In this document: positions 1 through 10,243 of the stretch, piece by piece
Layout of the letters: each line of letters begins with the position of its first letter
Position numbering within the stretch: position 1 is the first letter of the stretch
NCBI GenBank assembly: GCA_949987705.1
Contig: OX465282.1
Coordinates: 34,374,039 to 34,438,038, forward strand
From: Thereva unica
Taxonomy: Eukaryota; Arthropoda; Insecta; Diptera; Therevidae
DNA length: 64,000 nucleotides
Direction of reading: 5' to 3'
The notes under the pieces: model-generated
The model's database searches: none
What the model was told of the DNA's origin: nothing
The model's input: only the letters and a program-made list of their open reading frames with translations
Program-made: the position numbers and the translations under genes

Positions 1-1119
1 AAGTGAGTTGATCTGATTTTCGACAATATAGTCTGCCTTTTTTGAGCCAGCTTCAACTGAGGATATATTCCAACCATCTGGAGGAAAGTCGTGGTGGTTT
101 TTATCCCGAACCAGAGCAACATACCCCTGGAGCTGCCTAAATCATACAGCCCTATCAGCTTAACCTCTTTTCTTTTGAAAACGATGGAAAGGCTGCTAGA
201 CCTTCATATTAGGTGCAAGCTCTCCCTTCCTCTACATTGCTCCCAGTTCGCTTACTCGAAGGGTAAGTCAACAAAGGTGGCTTTACACCACCTGGCCAAT
301 AAAATCAAAAAAATCCTTCCTCGCTAAAGAAACTGCTTTATGTGCGTTCTTTGACATCGAAGGTGATTTCGATAACACTGGCTATGATTCACATTATTGA
401 GCGGATAAATGTAATTGCTTGTAGATCGTGACATTTCTTCTACCCTAGGTGTCTCCACCATTAGAGTTAACGCTATTAAGGGCTGCCCTCAAGATGGAGT
501 CTTATCCCAGCTACTGTGGTCCCTAGTTGTGGATGAACTTTTGACCAAGCTATCTGAATTTGGTTTCGATGTCATCGGTTATGCAGATGCCATTATTGTC
601 TCTGGGATGTTTGACTTGACCATTACAGAGGTCATGAGAACGGCACTCCAAAAAGTTCAAAGATGATATACCACGGAGGGTCTGTCGATCAATCCAAATA
701 AATCTGTCCTGGTACCTTTCTCCAAATTCTACAAAGTGGACCTAGGTGGGGTCCATACAGGGAGTAAAGTTCGAAAAGAGACTGAATTGGAACGCTTAAG
801 TTGACTACGTCATCAGCAAATCTACAAGGGCCATATGGGCCTGCAAAACGCTTCTGGGTAAGACATGGGTCTTTTTCCACAAATAATTTACTGGATGTAC
901 AATACGATCGTTAAACCTGTGGTCACTTATGCCGCCATAGTATGGTGGCCCAAGACTCAACTGGTAACGTCGATCCTCAAGTTCAGCAAACTGCAATGCC
1001 TTGCTTGCCTCTCCATTACCGGAGCTATGTGGACCTGTCCCATATAGGCGGGGAGCCAGTGACACTAAAAGTCCCGTCATACGGAATTGGAAAATTTTTT
1101 GCTAATCGAAAGTTCGCAG
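1..1119 (+). pseudogene. LOA-like non-LTR retrotransposon relic (RT domain)
   Basis: Broken reverse transcriptase of a non-LTR element. Visible pieces in order are SLTSFLLKTMER near 150-190, a damaged motif A (FFDIEG, about 345-365), GCPQDGVLSQLLW near 481-522 (motif B), and GYADAI near 580-596, where the second catalytic Asp of YADD is lost. A thumb-like block (YNTIVKPVVTYAAIVWWPK) follows at about 897-957. Several stops and frame changes separate the blocks. The same motifs occur in the better copy at 31960-37720, so this is an older member of that family. The left end lies outside the window and the right end is interrupted by the Harbinger insertion at 1123. The LOA assignment rests on the SFLLKTMER motif and is an inference. 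Confidence 0.75.
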
Positions 1120-1374
1120 TTATGGCTGGTTTACACGTATTAAGTAGTCAAGTATTTAACTAAATTTTAACTTAATTTTAAGTGACTTAATGCATGTAAA
1201 CATTGAATTTAGTAATAAGTTGCAAGTTAAAATTTAGGGGGTAAGTAAGCAAGTAGAATAGAATTTTTTTCTATTTTTCGGTTTAGTAAGCGGGTTTAGT
1301 GATTCATTTTAGTTAGATGCATAAATTTGTTTGAATAGCGTCGCGTTCGTGTAAGTGAATATTTTATTTTGAAA

Positions 1375-1524
1375 ATGTCGAAGTGGTCAGAAGACACTAC
1401 GATGCAGTTCGTTGAAGAGTATTTAAAGCATGAATGTTTGTGGAATGTAAGAAGCCTCAATTATAGAAATAAACAAGCGAAACAACAAGGGCTTGAGATA
1501 GACTGCGAAAACTATTTCCAGTAG
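1375..1524 (+). pseudogene. MADF/Myb-like DNA-binding protein fragment of the Harbinger element
   Basis: A 49-residue open frame beginning MSKWSEDTTMQFVEEYL and continuing through CLWN and YRNK, ending at TAG. The W...FVEEY...CLW pattern matches the start of MADF (Myb/SANT-like) domains, which Harbinger elements encode as a second protein that helps the transposase bind DNA. Only the first half of such a domain is present. It lies inside the TIRs and points towards the transposase fragment. It is too short to work alone; identification is from pattern only. Confidence 0.6.
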
Positions 1525-1578
1525 CGAGAAAATATAGTACAATATGCAATTTTAATTTTGGTTCTAATGCACATCGCA

Positions 1579-1878
1579 TTACGGTATCTCTTTTCTGTAT
1601 CTCATGTTGAACTTTAGACAGCAAGAGTAATTAAAGGATTCTTCTGACAAACGTAGCCCAGAGAAATACTCTTGTTTATCTTCTCCAGCTAATTCATGGA
1701 ACAAAGTTGCACTAGCGCCGTATTCATTTCTCCTGCTTATCCAATTTCTCACCCACAATCTTTTAGGTTTTCTGGCTATTTCATCTTTTTCTTCGTCGAA
1801 AATCTCATTTAAAACAAATTTTATGACTCTATTTTTTAAAATTTTGACGCCCATCTTTAGCGAACTAAAGAGCTTCAC
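1579..1878 (-). pseudogene. Harbinger transposase N-terminal fragment
   Basis: A 99-residue minus-strand frame containing KRLWVRNWISRRNEYGAS, then TLFHELAGEDKQEYFSGLR and LSEESFNY. The order R.WVR.W..RR...GA, LF.EL...D...Y...LR, E.F has the layout of the N-terminal region of HARBI1-like transposases. The DDE catalytic domain is missing and the frame ends in unrelated sequence, so it cannot be an active transposase. It is convergent with the MADF-like fragment within the same 864-bp element. Confidence 0.7.
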
Positions 1879-1989
1879 TAAAATTAAGTGTTGAATACGT
1901 GTAAACGATTACTTGAAATTAAGTCACTTAAAATTAAGTCAAAATTTAGTTGAACACTTAACTACTTAATACGTGTAAACCAGCCATTA

Positions 1990-3740
1990 GACGAACAATA
2001 TAACCTTGATTTTGTTCTCTTTTTCCTAAGCTATGTCGAAAAATACCAAGTACTAATTTTAAAGTCAAAATTGCTTGCAATTTCACCAAATAAGGACAAT
2101 TTTACCATTAAAATTGATTATAACTTCGAAAGTAAAGGCCGTAGTATAAAAATTGTCGGGACATTATTCATAGGAAACACTCCAAGCTTTCTTATTCTGA
2201 GAAAAAAAAACATTAGTTGATTATGTATTTTTTGGAGAAAAAGGTGGTTGAAGGTGACATTTCTGTTAAAAAAAATTATAATATTTCGCTTTTATAATAT
2301 TAGATAGGTGGGAGTATTCTGCGTACACTGATACCTTATTCATGAAAATATGTTATGGCGTTACAAAAATACAGGGTTATATTAGTTGTTTTGCCAAATA
2401 AAAAGAAATAGCATTATTAACATTTTACCCACAGTTACGGGATATAACAACTATACAGAAATTCAATACTCATTATAGCCGATAATCTGAGATACTTTCC
2501 TTTTGCGCCGGGCCTGGGGCAAATTTGACCCACCTCCTTTGACTTCAAACCAGAGGGATCTATTTGCCACCTTCGCATGTTGTGACGGTTCGAAAAATGC
2601 CCTCGACTAAATTTTCTCGCTTTTCTGATGACGGTTGATCAAACGTCGCGCACACAATCAAACAGCGTTTCAAAGAAACCAAAATATGGAATTCTAACGG
2701 GCATCAAACACGTAAATGTTTGTCAAACCACCCGCGTAAATGATCAAATTGGTGTGACTCATACCAAAATGTGCTTTGACCGTCTCGGGGCCTTTTAGAA
2801 AGAAATACAAAAAACTCAGAAAAGATTAATAGAGAATTCACAGAAATACAGGAAAAGGAAAGCCCGGTTTGTGAACTAGAAGAGTACATAGAAAATTGAA
2901 CTCTACAAAGTCATGAGTGAATTCGGCATCCCAATAAGCTGAGACGATTATGTATATTATGATCAATGATTGGAATACGGTCCAAAGCAAATTAAATTAT
3001 CGACTTTTCTAGGTACTTTTTTGATGTTATGAAGTCGACCTTTCGTGAGAATTTCTCATATGAACAACCCAAAACCTCCTCCTCCTCCCCCGACGACCTG
3101 TAATTTCCAAGAAATCGCATCTTTAAAACGTTTTCAATTTTGGCAATATTCAACTTATCGACTGCACTTTTAAATTTTCCCCAGGCGTGCCTAAGTTAGT
3201 GCGATCGATACAGAACGAAAGACAAATAGCCTATTTGAAAACAATTGATTGAGTATGATTTCCCCCAATAATATTATTTACCGGTAATTCTGCATAAATC
3301 TTATGACGGAATTTTCCGAACTGCGTCTGTCTTGTAAACATTAATGTGAACTAATTGAGTGAATAGAGTTCACATTAGACCAATTCGTACTACTAAGAAT
3401 ATTAAGAGTAGACTGAACCCTCAATTTGTTTGAGTAAAGAGTGAAGGTAATCAATAACTCGATTTATCAAAGCTATTAATTTGCAACTATTAAGTAGTGT
3501 CGCTACTCATTAAACAGTTTTCCACTTCGGTATCTGGGGAATGAAATAAAGATTTGGTTTATTGTAAAAATGTTACTATTTAAGGGGCTAATGTGAATAA
3601 AGAATATTGTTAAGAAAAATAGGAACCTAGTTATTATACAGGGTGCGGGGGTAAGGATATATCTGAAATTTCAAATGGCTACCACCATTTTTTCTCACGG
3701 ATTATGGTTTTTCGACGAGAAATATGAAACTTTTTTTCTA
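1990..3740. other. Non-coding, AT-rich interval
   Basis: I see no convincing coding frame here. It holds one dispersed repeat (about 2309-2384) and unassigned single-copy-looking sequence. An acagggtg motif near 3638-3646 resembles the ends of some insect repeats, but I could not pair it. Confidence 0.5.
2309..2384 (+). repeat. Dispersed repeat, copy 1 (inverted partner at 23266-23341)
   Basis: About 75 bp containing GTACACTG and ACAAAAATACAGGGT with the same spacing as the inverted copy at 23266-23341. The pair differs at scattered positions. One end is ACAGGGT, like the ACCCTGT ends common in insect MITEs. Family unknown. Confidence 0.65.
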
Positions 3741-3769
3741 TCCAAAGCTTCCAAAGAAGCAAAGGGTGA

Positions 3770-4690
3770 ATGGGTGGAGATGAGTTTTGTAAGCTAACGA
3801 TTCCACCCTCCAAACTGAGCCACTTTTGTTTAAAACTTTTCCATGAAAACCTACTCCTCAGGAAACAGCGAACCGTTATGCCGAACCGAATGAGACCACC
3901 GGTACCACGTCGGAGTCAACGAGTGGGAAGCGCTCATAATGCAAAATTCGCAGTGTAACGACAGCCTCCGGCACAAAAAAGGAGAAATCCCGCGAAGACT
4001 ATTCGGCGCCTACAAAAAATGTCCCAAAAAGGAAGAAGATTTCTATACCGGTTATGGTCGGGAAAGGTAGTATTTCAGGAGCCAAGCAACCAGGCAAGAT
4101 GGGTAACAGGGCAATGGGTGAAATGAGGGATCAGCATCTAGTGGCACTAACTGATACAAACTCTGACGTACCAGACTCCCAAACCATTTCTGGGCCAACA
4201 TCTAGACCAAAATATTGAAGCTGGTCATAGAGCTCTCGAAGAGGCAAGAGCCGAGAGGGGCCACTACCCACGTTGGACCCCCCAGAAATAGTTAGAAGGT
4301 GATCACTTGTAGGAATCTCTTTTGGAAGAAATCTCTGCAGAAGTGCGCTGCTCGTCTAAGTGACGGCTTGGAAGGTTTCCGTGGGGGTCTCATTTCTGCA
4401 AAAGATATTGTTAAAAGAACGAGGGAGAGAGTCTCGCTACTAAAAATGGAAGCTCGACTAATTTCCCGACAACAGGGGCATTTTTATGAACGACTGGAAA
4501 GTACTCAAGGCCGAAGAACTCTAGTGTAATAGCAGGACACGTGTGCTGGTTATTAATGACTTGTGCCTGGGGACTTCGAATGAGTTCATTATAACCTCCT
4601 TAGGGGCCTGCAACTTCGCCAGCAACCGCCGTCATCGATTTTACAGAGACCAAAGGGCCGTCAAATCCAGAAGACGAATTTCAATACCTT
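3770..4690 (+). pseudogene. Degenerate coding remnant, possibly the 5' part of an old Gypsy element
   Basis: Two short basic frames lie here: 3770-3958, rich in Arg and Pro, and 4299-4529, containing KKSLQKCAARLSDGLEG. Protein-like but frame-broken sequence lies between them. The stretch runs straight into the insertion point of the Mag-like Gypsy element at 4695, and on the far side (from 9115) an old Gypsy RT continues. It may therefore be gag or protease sequence of that older element. I cannot recognise a specific domain. Confidence 0.3.
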
Positions 4691-4694
4691 CGTC

Positions 4695-4834
4695 ATGTTA
4701 TGTATTAGTATTAAGAACGTGAAATGTATTAGTGTTAAGTATAAATGAATTGTCATCTATGAATAAAGTCAGTCTCGAACTGAGCCTAAACCAAAGTGTG
4801 TCTTTTCAGAGTGTGTCTCATCCAATATATTTTA
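4695..4834 (+). repeat. 5' LTR of the Mag-like Gypsy element
   Basis: 140 bp beginning ATGTTATG and ending ATATTTTA, matched throughout by 8971-9110. An AATAAA lies near 4760 (TGAATAAAGTC). The 4-bp host duplication CGTC precedes it. The ends are not the common TG...CA. Confidence 0.9.
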
Positions 4835-4835
4835 G

Positions 4836-4850
4836 TGGCGACGAGAATAA
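4836..4850 (+). promoter_or_regulatory. Candidate primer-binding site
   Basis: TGGCGACGAG begins two bases after the 5' LTR, where a tRNA primer should pair through its CCA end (the site starts TGG). I did not assign the tRNA. Confidence 0.55.
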
Positions 4851-4879
4851 AAAACGTGATTTTTATAATCGGTCGAAAA

Positions 4880-6964
4880 ATGAGTTTTATCGGTTCAATC
4901 GAAACGTTTGATGATTCAAAAAACGATTTTGAAACATACGTGGAACGTTTAGAGCAGTTATTTAAAATAAATAATATAACAGCGGATAAAAAATTGGCAT
5001 TTTTAATAACATTAATAGGCGGTGAAACATATGGGGTTCTAAAAAATTTGTGTACACCGGGAGATCCAATTCAAAAGACTTATGTCGAATGTGTAGAATT
5101 ACTTAAAACTTATTACAGTCCAAAAAAGTTAAGAACCCTAGAACGCTTTAAATTCTATAAACGCGATCAAAAACCGACAGAAACTATCGCTGAATATACG
5201 GTGCAATTAAAACAGTTAGCTCGTACGTGTGAATTCGGGACATTTCTAATGGACGCTCTTCGTGACAAATTAATTTGTGGTCTTTACAATGAAACTATCC
5301 AAAAGAAGTTATTGTCAGAAGGTGATATAGCATTCGAAGTAGCGTGTAGTAAAGCAATAAGTTACGAACTTGCTTCAGCCGAGTCAAAAATTATTCATGA
5401 CTTCACAACGGATAACAATGTAGCAACTCTACAACATTCCCAAGCTAAGTATAAAAACTCAAAAAATTCAAACCTAAGGCAAAAATTTAGTTCCAGGCCC
5501 AATAACAAACAGAATGTACTTTGCTACCGCTGCGGAAAAAATCATAGATCGCAAGAATGCCCAGCTCTATCATGGAGATGTTACCAGTGCAAAAGGAGGG
5601 GGCATATAGCTAGCATGTGTAAACAATATAAACCAGGTAGTCAAAAAGAAGTAAAGGTGATCGATGAGTTTGGCGACCAAGAAATTTCAGCTGAGGAGGA
5701 CACTGATTTTTTAAACCACGTGTGTATGGTGTCTTATAATAATAAAGTGACCCGTAATGCTCACAAAATTTCCGCAGCTGAAATTAGTATAAAACGCACC
5801 AATACCAATTCAAAGTGCAGCGATATAAAATCGATCATGTATAGAACGAAGCCTCATGTAACAGCTGTTAAAATCAATAACAGGGTAATAGAAATGGAAG
5901 TAGACACAGGAGCTTGTGAATCCGTTATGTCAGTGAGTACACTAAAAAAATATTTCAGTATAAGAGACTTTAATATAGAACCTACAAGTGATTTAAAAGC
6001 AGTTAATGGTGAGCAGATTGGAGTGTTAGGGACAATTGATGTCACTGTTGAGTATAATGGGATTATTCGAGCTTTAAAGCTATATATTGCAGACGGTAAT
6101 TTCACGTCCAAGCCACTGATGGGACGTACTTGGCTGGATGTATTCTTTCCTAAGTGGAGATCAGCTTTTTTTAAAGCAAACCCTGAATTTATTAAAACAG
6201 TTGAAATTGAACATGCAATTGAAAAACAAATTGACATAATTAAAAAGAATTTTAGTGATGTTTTTTCAAACGATGGATCGTCAATTAAAAATTTTAAAGC
6301 AACAATAAATTTAAAAGATAATATTACGCCAATATTCTGTAAAGCTTACAGTGTTCCTTACGCATTAGCTGCCAAAGTAGAGGACGAGTTACATAGGTTA
6401 GAAAAATCAAGTGTTATTATAAGAGTGTCAACGAGCAGATGGGCGAGTCCATTAGTTGTGGTAGCAAAGAGGAACGGAAGCATTAGGTTATGTGTCGACT
6501 TCAAGGTCAGTTTAAACAGAGTAATCGACATGCAGAATTATCCGTTGCCAACGGCAGACGATATCCTCATTTCTTTAAGTGGTGGGGAATACTTTTGTGT
6601 CCTTGATCTTGTCGGAGCATTTCAGCAACTGGAAATTTCTGAAGAATGTCTTGAACAATTTACTGTGAACACTCATATAGGATTATTTAGATTTGTTAGA
6701 CTTCCGTTTGGCTTAAAAACAGCGCCATGTATTTTCCAAAGTGTTATGGATAATATTCTGCGGGGACTAGATGCAAGGTGCTACATAGATGATGTTATCG
6801 TTAAAGGTAAAACGCTTGAGGAATGTGTTTTCAATTTAAAACAAGTGTTATCTCGATTGTCAGAATATAGAGTTCGTGTAAACCTGGCAAAATGTCAATT
6901 TTTTAAACGTAAGGTCGAATACCTGGGACACGTAATTAGTGGCAAGGGCATAGAACCCAGTTAG
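4880..6964 (+). CDS. Gag-protease-RT polyprotein of the Mag-like Gypsy element
   Basis: One open frame starting at MSFIGSIETF; a longer start at 4796 would lie in the LTR and is less likely. Counting from 4880, the capsid-like region covers about residues 1-200. Two CCHC-type knuckles follow (CYRCGKNHRSQEC near 214 and CYQCKRRGHIASMC near 234), then the retropepsin motif VDTGA near 340 and RT with YIDDVIV near 634. Gag packages RNA, protease cleaves the polyprotein and RT copies the genome. No stop or shift separates gag from pol. The frame ends at TAG 6962-6964, just after the GHVISGKGIEPS block at the RT/connection boundary, and the coding sense continues in another frame. Confidence 0.9.
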   Translation: MSFIGSIETFDDSKNDFETYVERLEQLFKINNITADKKLAFLITLIGGETYGVLKNLCTPGDPIQKTYVECVELLKTYYSPKKLRTLERFKFYKRDQKPTETIAEYTVQLKQLARTCEFGTFLMDALRDKLICGLYNETIQKKLLSEGDIAFEVACSKAISYELASAESKIIHDFTTDNNVATLQHSQAKYKNSKNSNLRQKFSSRPNNKQNVLCYRCGKNHRSQECPALSWRCYQCKRRGHIASMCKQYKPGSQKEVKVIDEFGDQEISAEEDTDFLNHVCMVSYNNKVTRNAHKISAAEISIKRTNTNSKCSDIKSIMYRTKPHVTAVKINNRVIEMEVDTGACESVMSVSTLKKYFSIRDFNIEPTSDLKAVNGEQIGVLGTIDVTVEYNGIIRALKLYIADGNFTSKPLMGRTWLDVFFPKWRSAFFKANPEFIKTVEIEHAIEKQIDIIKKNFSDVFSNDGSSIKNFKATINLKDNITPIFCKAYSVPYALAAKVEDELHRLEKSSVIIRVSTSRWASPLVVVAKRNGSIRLCVDFKVSLNRVIDMQNYPLPTADDILISLSGGEYFCVLDLVGAFQQLEISEECLEQFTVNTHIGLFRFVRLPFGLKTAPCIFQSVMDNILRGLDARCYIDDVIVKGKTLEECVFNLKQVLSRLSEYRVRVNLAKCQFFKRKVEYLGHVISGKGIEPS

Positions 6965-8958
6965 TAGAAGCTATACGAAAGGCACCTATTCCAAACACAG
7001 TAACACAGCTTAAATCGTATTTGGGGCTAATAACATACTATAGGAAATTTGTGCCTATGCAAGCTAGTATGCTTGCGCCGTTGTACAATTTAACAAAAAA
7101 AAATATTACCTTTAAGTGGACTAAAGAGTGTCAGTTAGCATTTGAGACTAGTAAGGACGTTATCTCGAAGAATATATTGCTTGCTCATTACGATTTGTCT
7201 AAATCTATTTTTTTAGCTACTGATGCTAGCCAAGACGGTATAGGAGCAGTGCTCAGTACATATTGCAATGAAAGTGAGGTCCCCATTGCTTTCGCGTCTG
7301 CTTCATTATCAAATGCCGAGCGGAATTACTCTCAACTAGAGAAAGAAGCACTAGCCATTATTTTTGGTGTACGTAAGTTCCACAAGTTTTTGGCAGGAAG
7401 GAGTTTCGTGTTATATACCGATCACCAACCATTAAAAACAATTTTTCACCCGGAGAAGTCTGTTACTACTACAGCAGCCAGCCGGTTGCAAAGGTGGAGT
7501 TTGATATTATCTGCTTACAACTATATAATTAAATATAAAAAAGGAATAACCATGTTCGCGCCTGACGCCATGTCACGTCTGCCACAAAGAGAGATTACGA
7601 CGAAGGAAATGACAGACTCATTAATAAATTCCTTTTCATACGGTGATGAATTGCCGCTTTCCTTTAAGGACGTGGCTAGCTTCACAAAGAGTGATCCTGT
7701 ATTATGTAAGGTGCTGGAATTAGTTCGACGTGGGTGGAACGATCATGTGAATGACCCGGGTATTAAATCATATTTTCAACTCCGAAATTCGTTGTCGTTG
7801 GAACAAAATTGTATATTATGGGGAGTTAGAGTTGTGGTCCCCACAGCCTTGAGACGAAAAGTGCTACAGCTGCTTCATGAAGAACATCCAGGTATTGTAA
7901 AGATGAAGTTACTTGCTCGCTCAATTTGTTGGTGGCCAAAGATTGATGAGGATATACAGGCTACAGTAGAGGAGTGCCATTTATGTCAAAAATTTAGAAA
8001 AAACAACGAAATATCACCATTCAGTGGATGGCCCAAGGGGGAAAAAACATGGAAGCGTGTACATCTTGACTTCTTCTGCTTCCTAGGTCATCATTTCCTT
8101 TTAATTGTTGATGCTGCTTCCAGATGGATAGAAATAGATTTAATGAGTTACACAACTACGGAGTCGGTGATTGAAGTATTGGAACGAATTTTCGCGACGT
8201 TCGGTCTGCCAGAACAACTGGTTTCTGATAATGGACCACCGTTTGGATCATCTAAATTTGTAAACTTTTTAAAAGCAAATGGTATAGTGGCTCTTAAGAG
8301 CCCGCCGTATTTTCCTCAGGCAAATGGTAGCGCTGAAAGAGCAGTGCAAACTGTGAAGCAAAACTTCAAAAAATCCTTTTCATTAAAAAAACATTATAGC
8401 AAAGCAGAAATTAAAAGACGCATTTATAACTTCTTATTTTCTTATAGAAATTCTCCTTGTCCTTCAACTGGGAAGTGTCCAGCTGAGCTCATACTCAAAA
8501 CCCAACCACGAACAATTTTAGATCAGTTAAAACCACCATTTGGATACACATCATCTCCGGCAAAACCTGAAATCGATAGCTATCAGCCTTCCAAATTATA
8601 TTCGCCAGGGGATCCGGTGTGGTATTATCGCAATGGTCAGTGGGAAAAGGCTACCATAATGGAATTGTTAAGCGGAACTCGATTCCTCATTCGGCACGAA
8701 GCCAAGGTCCGGCATGTACATCAACATCAGCTGCGCCCCGTGAAATGTTATAATTCTATTGTGACGGAAGCAACGACGTTATCTAATAATTCTCACAATA
8801 ATCAGTTGCCGAGTTCTGCGCAATTTATGAACAGTTCTGAAGATCCGCAGCAGCCGTCGGAAAAATCGCCGCAAGGAGGTCCAGAGATTTCATCGCCTGA
8901 GCCAAATTTGAGACGGTCTTCAAGAATCCGAAAGGCTCCTGAGAGGTTCCAATTTTAA
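6961..8958 (+). CDS. RNase H-integrase half of the Mag-like Gypsy pol, frame-shifted
   Basis: Continues the polyprotein in a different frame (mod 1 instead of mod 2), so a small indel near 6955-6961 splits pol. Block order: LKSYLGLITYYRKF (connection), ATDASQDGIGAVLS and LYTDHQPLKT (RNase H), then an HHCC zinc finger with HEEHPG and CHLCQKF, and an integrase core with Asp in VHLDFF, Asp in SDNGPPFG and Glu in ANGSAERAVQ. A C-terminal basic tail ends RKAPERFQF. All catalytic residues are present. The stop is followed within 12 bp by the 3' LTR. With identical LTRs, the lesion is either very recent or a sequencing or assembly error. Confidence 0.88.
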   Translation, partial: LVEAIRKAPIPNTVTQLKSYLGLITYYRKFVPMQASMLAPLYNLTKKNITFKWTKECQLAFETSKDVISKNILLAHYDLSKSIFLATDASQDGIGAVLSTYCNESEVPIAFASASLSNAERNYSQLEKEALAIIFGVRKFHKFLAGRSFVLYTDHQPLKTIFHPEKSVTTTAASRLQRWSLILSAYNYIIKYKKGITMFAPDAMSRLPQREITTKEMTDSLINSFSYGDELPLSFKDVASFTKSDPVLCKVLELVRRGWNDHVNDPGIKSYFQLRNSLSLEQNCILWGVRVVVPTALRRKVLQLLHEEHPGIVKMKLLARSICWWPKIDEDIQATVEECHLCQKFRKNNEISPFSGWPKGEKTWKRVHLDFFCFLGHHFLLIVDAASRWIEIDLMSYTTTESVIEVLERIFATFGLPEQLVSDNGPPFGSSKFVNFLKANGIVALKSPPYFPQANGSAERAVQTVKQNFKKSFSLKKHYSKAEIKRRIYNFLFSYRNSPCPSTGKCPAELILKTQPRTILDQLKPPFGYTSSPAKPEIDSYQPSKLYSPGDPVWYYRNGQWEKATIMELLSGTRFLIRHEAKVRHVHQHQLRPVKCYNSIVTEATTLSNNSHNNQLPSSAQFMNSSEDPQQPSEKSPQGGPEISSPEPNLRRSSRIRKAPERFQF

Positions 8959-8970
8959 AGAAAGAGGGAA

Positions 8971-9110
8971 ATGTTATGTATTAGTATTAAGAACGTGAAA
9001 TGTATTAGTGTTAAGTATAAATGAATTGTCATCTATGAATAAAGTCAGTCTCGAACTGAGCCTAAACCAAAGTGTGTCTTTTCAGAGTGTGTCTCATCCA
9101 ATATATTTTA
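8971..9110 (+). repeat. 3' LTR of the Mag-like Gypsy element
   Basis: 140 bp that I find identical to 4695-4834. It is preceded by a purine-rich tract (AAAGAAAGAGGGAA, about 8957-8970) that serves as the polypurine tract, and followed by the CGTC duplication. Confidence 0.9.
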
Positions 9111-9114
9111 CGTC

Positions 9115-9590
9115 AAAAAGTAACTGGTCCAGCCGGCTACATTTGGTGGGAAAATTTGTGGGTGGCCACCATGGGGTGACTGCGATCACAAAACCGGTTC
9201 GGTACCCAATACTCTTTATACACGATTTTTTATTGGTGTGCTTATCATCAAGTACCTCTAGAGCCAAGACACACTTCGAAGACTGTCCTCGCCACGCCAT
9301 TTAGACTGTGCGAGGGCAATTACATGACATTGGGACTTTGCAATGCAGGACAGACCTTACAGAGCTTCATGCATGAAATCCTAGTATCCTAACGTCGAAG
9401 AACGTCGACGCACCGACGCAAAGTTTTCTCCATTTTTCGGAAGCACGGCCTGACCATAAACGTGTCCAAGTGGCAGCCAGTGAAGTTTCTGGGGAATGTA
9501 TGCACAAAACAAGGATGGCACTAAGCCACTGGAGGAGAAGGTTGTAGGGGTGAAGCATTAGGTATCGTATTCAAACCGAAATAGAAGGGC
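9115..9590 (+). pseudogene. Old Gypsy reverse transcriptase relic
   Basis: Frame-broken RT of a second Gypsy lineage. Recognisable blocks are AITKPVRYPILFIHDF (about 9182-9230), a damaged motif A region near 9240-9290, LGLCNAGQTLQSFMHEIL (about 9330-9385, the FGL.NA..TFQR.M block) and FRKHGLTINVSKWQPVKFLG (about 9440-9495). Stops and shifts occur between blocks. The catalytic YxDD is not preserved. The young Mag-like element landed in the upstream part of this relic. Confidence 0.65.
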
Positions 9591-9599
9591 CCGATCCGG

Positions 9600-10243
9600 A
9601 TCATTCATCGCCTGGAACCAGAAACACATTCGAAGATGGCTATGGAGATCTGGAGTCATGCATTATAGAGCTGGAAAATCTTAGACTGAAGGCTAAAGAA
9701 CAAGATGTCAAAGCTGCACTACAAACAAATAGCAACAACACTAGATCAGAAATCAACACAGCTCGTGGGTGTTAAACTGCCAGAGATCAAGCTACCATCG
9801 CTCAGTGGCGAATATGAAAATTGAATAAGTATTCGTGCAAAAGTTATGGTCACAACAGGAGATTAATTCGGACGATTTGGTATCTTCGGATATGTTTCAA
9901 GATTGGAACGAATTTTGCAAACAACTACCACTATTGTCAGACATAGAGATAACTCGATTTGTTTTTCCAGGGGCTGAAAATGAAGTAAAGGAAATTTAGT
10001 TACATGGGTTCAGAGATGCGTCTGAACAAAGCCTTTGGATGCTGAATGTATATTCGGACCGCGTATAACTTAGACAAAATCCACATAAGGCTTTTGTATG
10101 CAAAGTCACGAATTTCTCTTTTAAAGAAAGCTACCATCCCCACACTGGAGATATGCGTGGCACTTTTTTTAGCGCAACTTGTTAAAAAGATCACTTCCTC
10201 CATCAAGATAAAATTTAATCGGATTTTTCTGTGGAGGGATTGA
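9600..10243 (+). pseudogene. BEL/Pao LTR retrotransposon relic, internally deleted
   Basis: Pieces of two distant regions of a BEL/Pao polyprotein sit side by side. Near 9770-9820 is GVKLPEIKLPSLSGEYE, a pattern of BEL/Pao gag. From about 10000 comes LHGFRDASEQSLW, and the frame at 10046-10243 contains LLYAKSRISLLKKATIPTLE followed by LAQLV, the RNase H region where BEL elements read AKSR.APLK..TIPRLEL. Between them some pol-like sequence remains (EFCKQLPLLSDIEITRFVF, about 9912-9968). Protease and RT core are missing. No LTRs were found. Confidence 0.7.

Larger units (their letters stand above)
1123..1986. mobile_element. PIF/Harbinger DNA transposon remnant with TIRs and TTA duplication
   Basis: An 864-bp element bounded by inverted repeats of about 60 bp beginning TGGCTGGTTTACACG at both ends, with a few mismatches. 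It is flanked by TTA at 1120-1122 and TTA at 1987-1989, the 3-bp TWA duplication typical of PIF/Harbinger. Inside are two convergent coding remnants, a MADF/Myb-like start on the plus strand and a transposase start on the minus strand. Those are the two genes of an autonomous Harbinger, both cut short here. The element sits next to the LOA relic and looks like an internally deleted, non-autonomous derivative. Confidence 0.85.
4695..9110 (+). mobile_element. Mag-like Ty3/Gypsy LTR retrotransposon, young copy
   Basis: A 4416-bp element with two 140-bp LTRs that look identical by eye (4695-4834 and 8971-9110), flanked by CGTC at 4691-4694 and 9111-9114. The internal part encodes gag with two zinc knuckles, protease, RT, RNase H and integrase in Gypsy order. 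Very short LTRs and a gag-pol in one frame fit the Mag (K02A2.6-like) lineage. Identical LTRs imply a recent insertion. Its one visible lesion is a frame break near 6961 between RT and RNase H. It interrupts an older Gypsy relic. Confidence 0.9.

Noticed and set aside
5854..6237. 127-residue minus-strand open frame
   Set aside because: Antisense shadow of the protease region of the Mag-like gag-pol.
6940..6970. Programmed frameshift in the Mag-like pol
   Set aside because: No slippery heptamer or stem-loop is visible and the break lies in the middle of pol, so a simple indel or sequence error is more likely.
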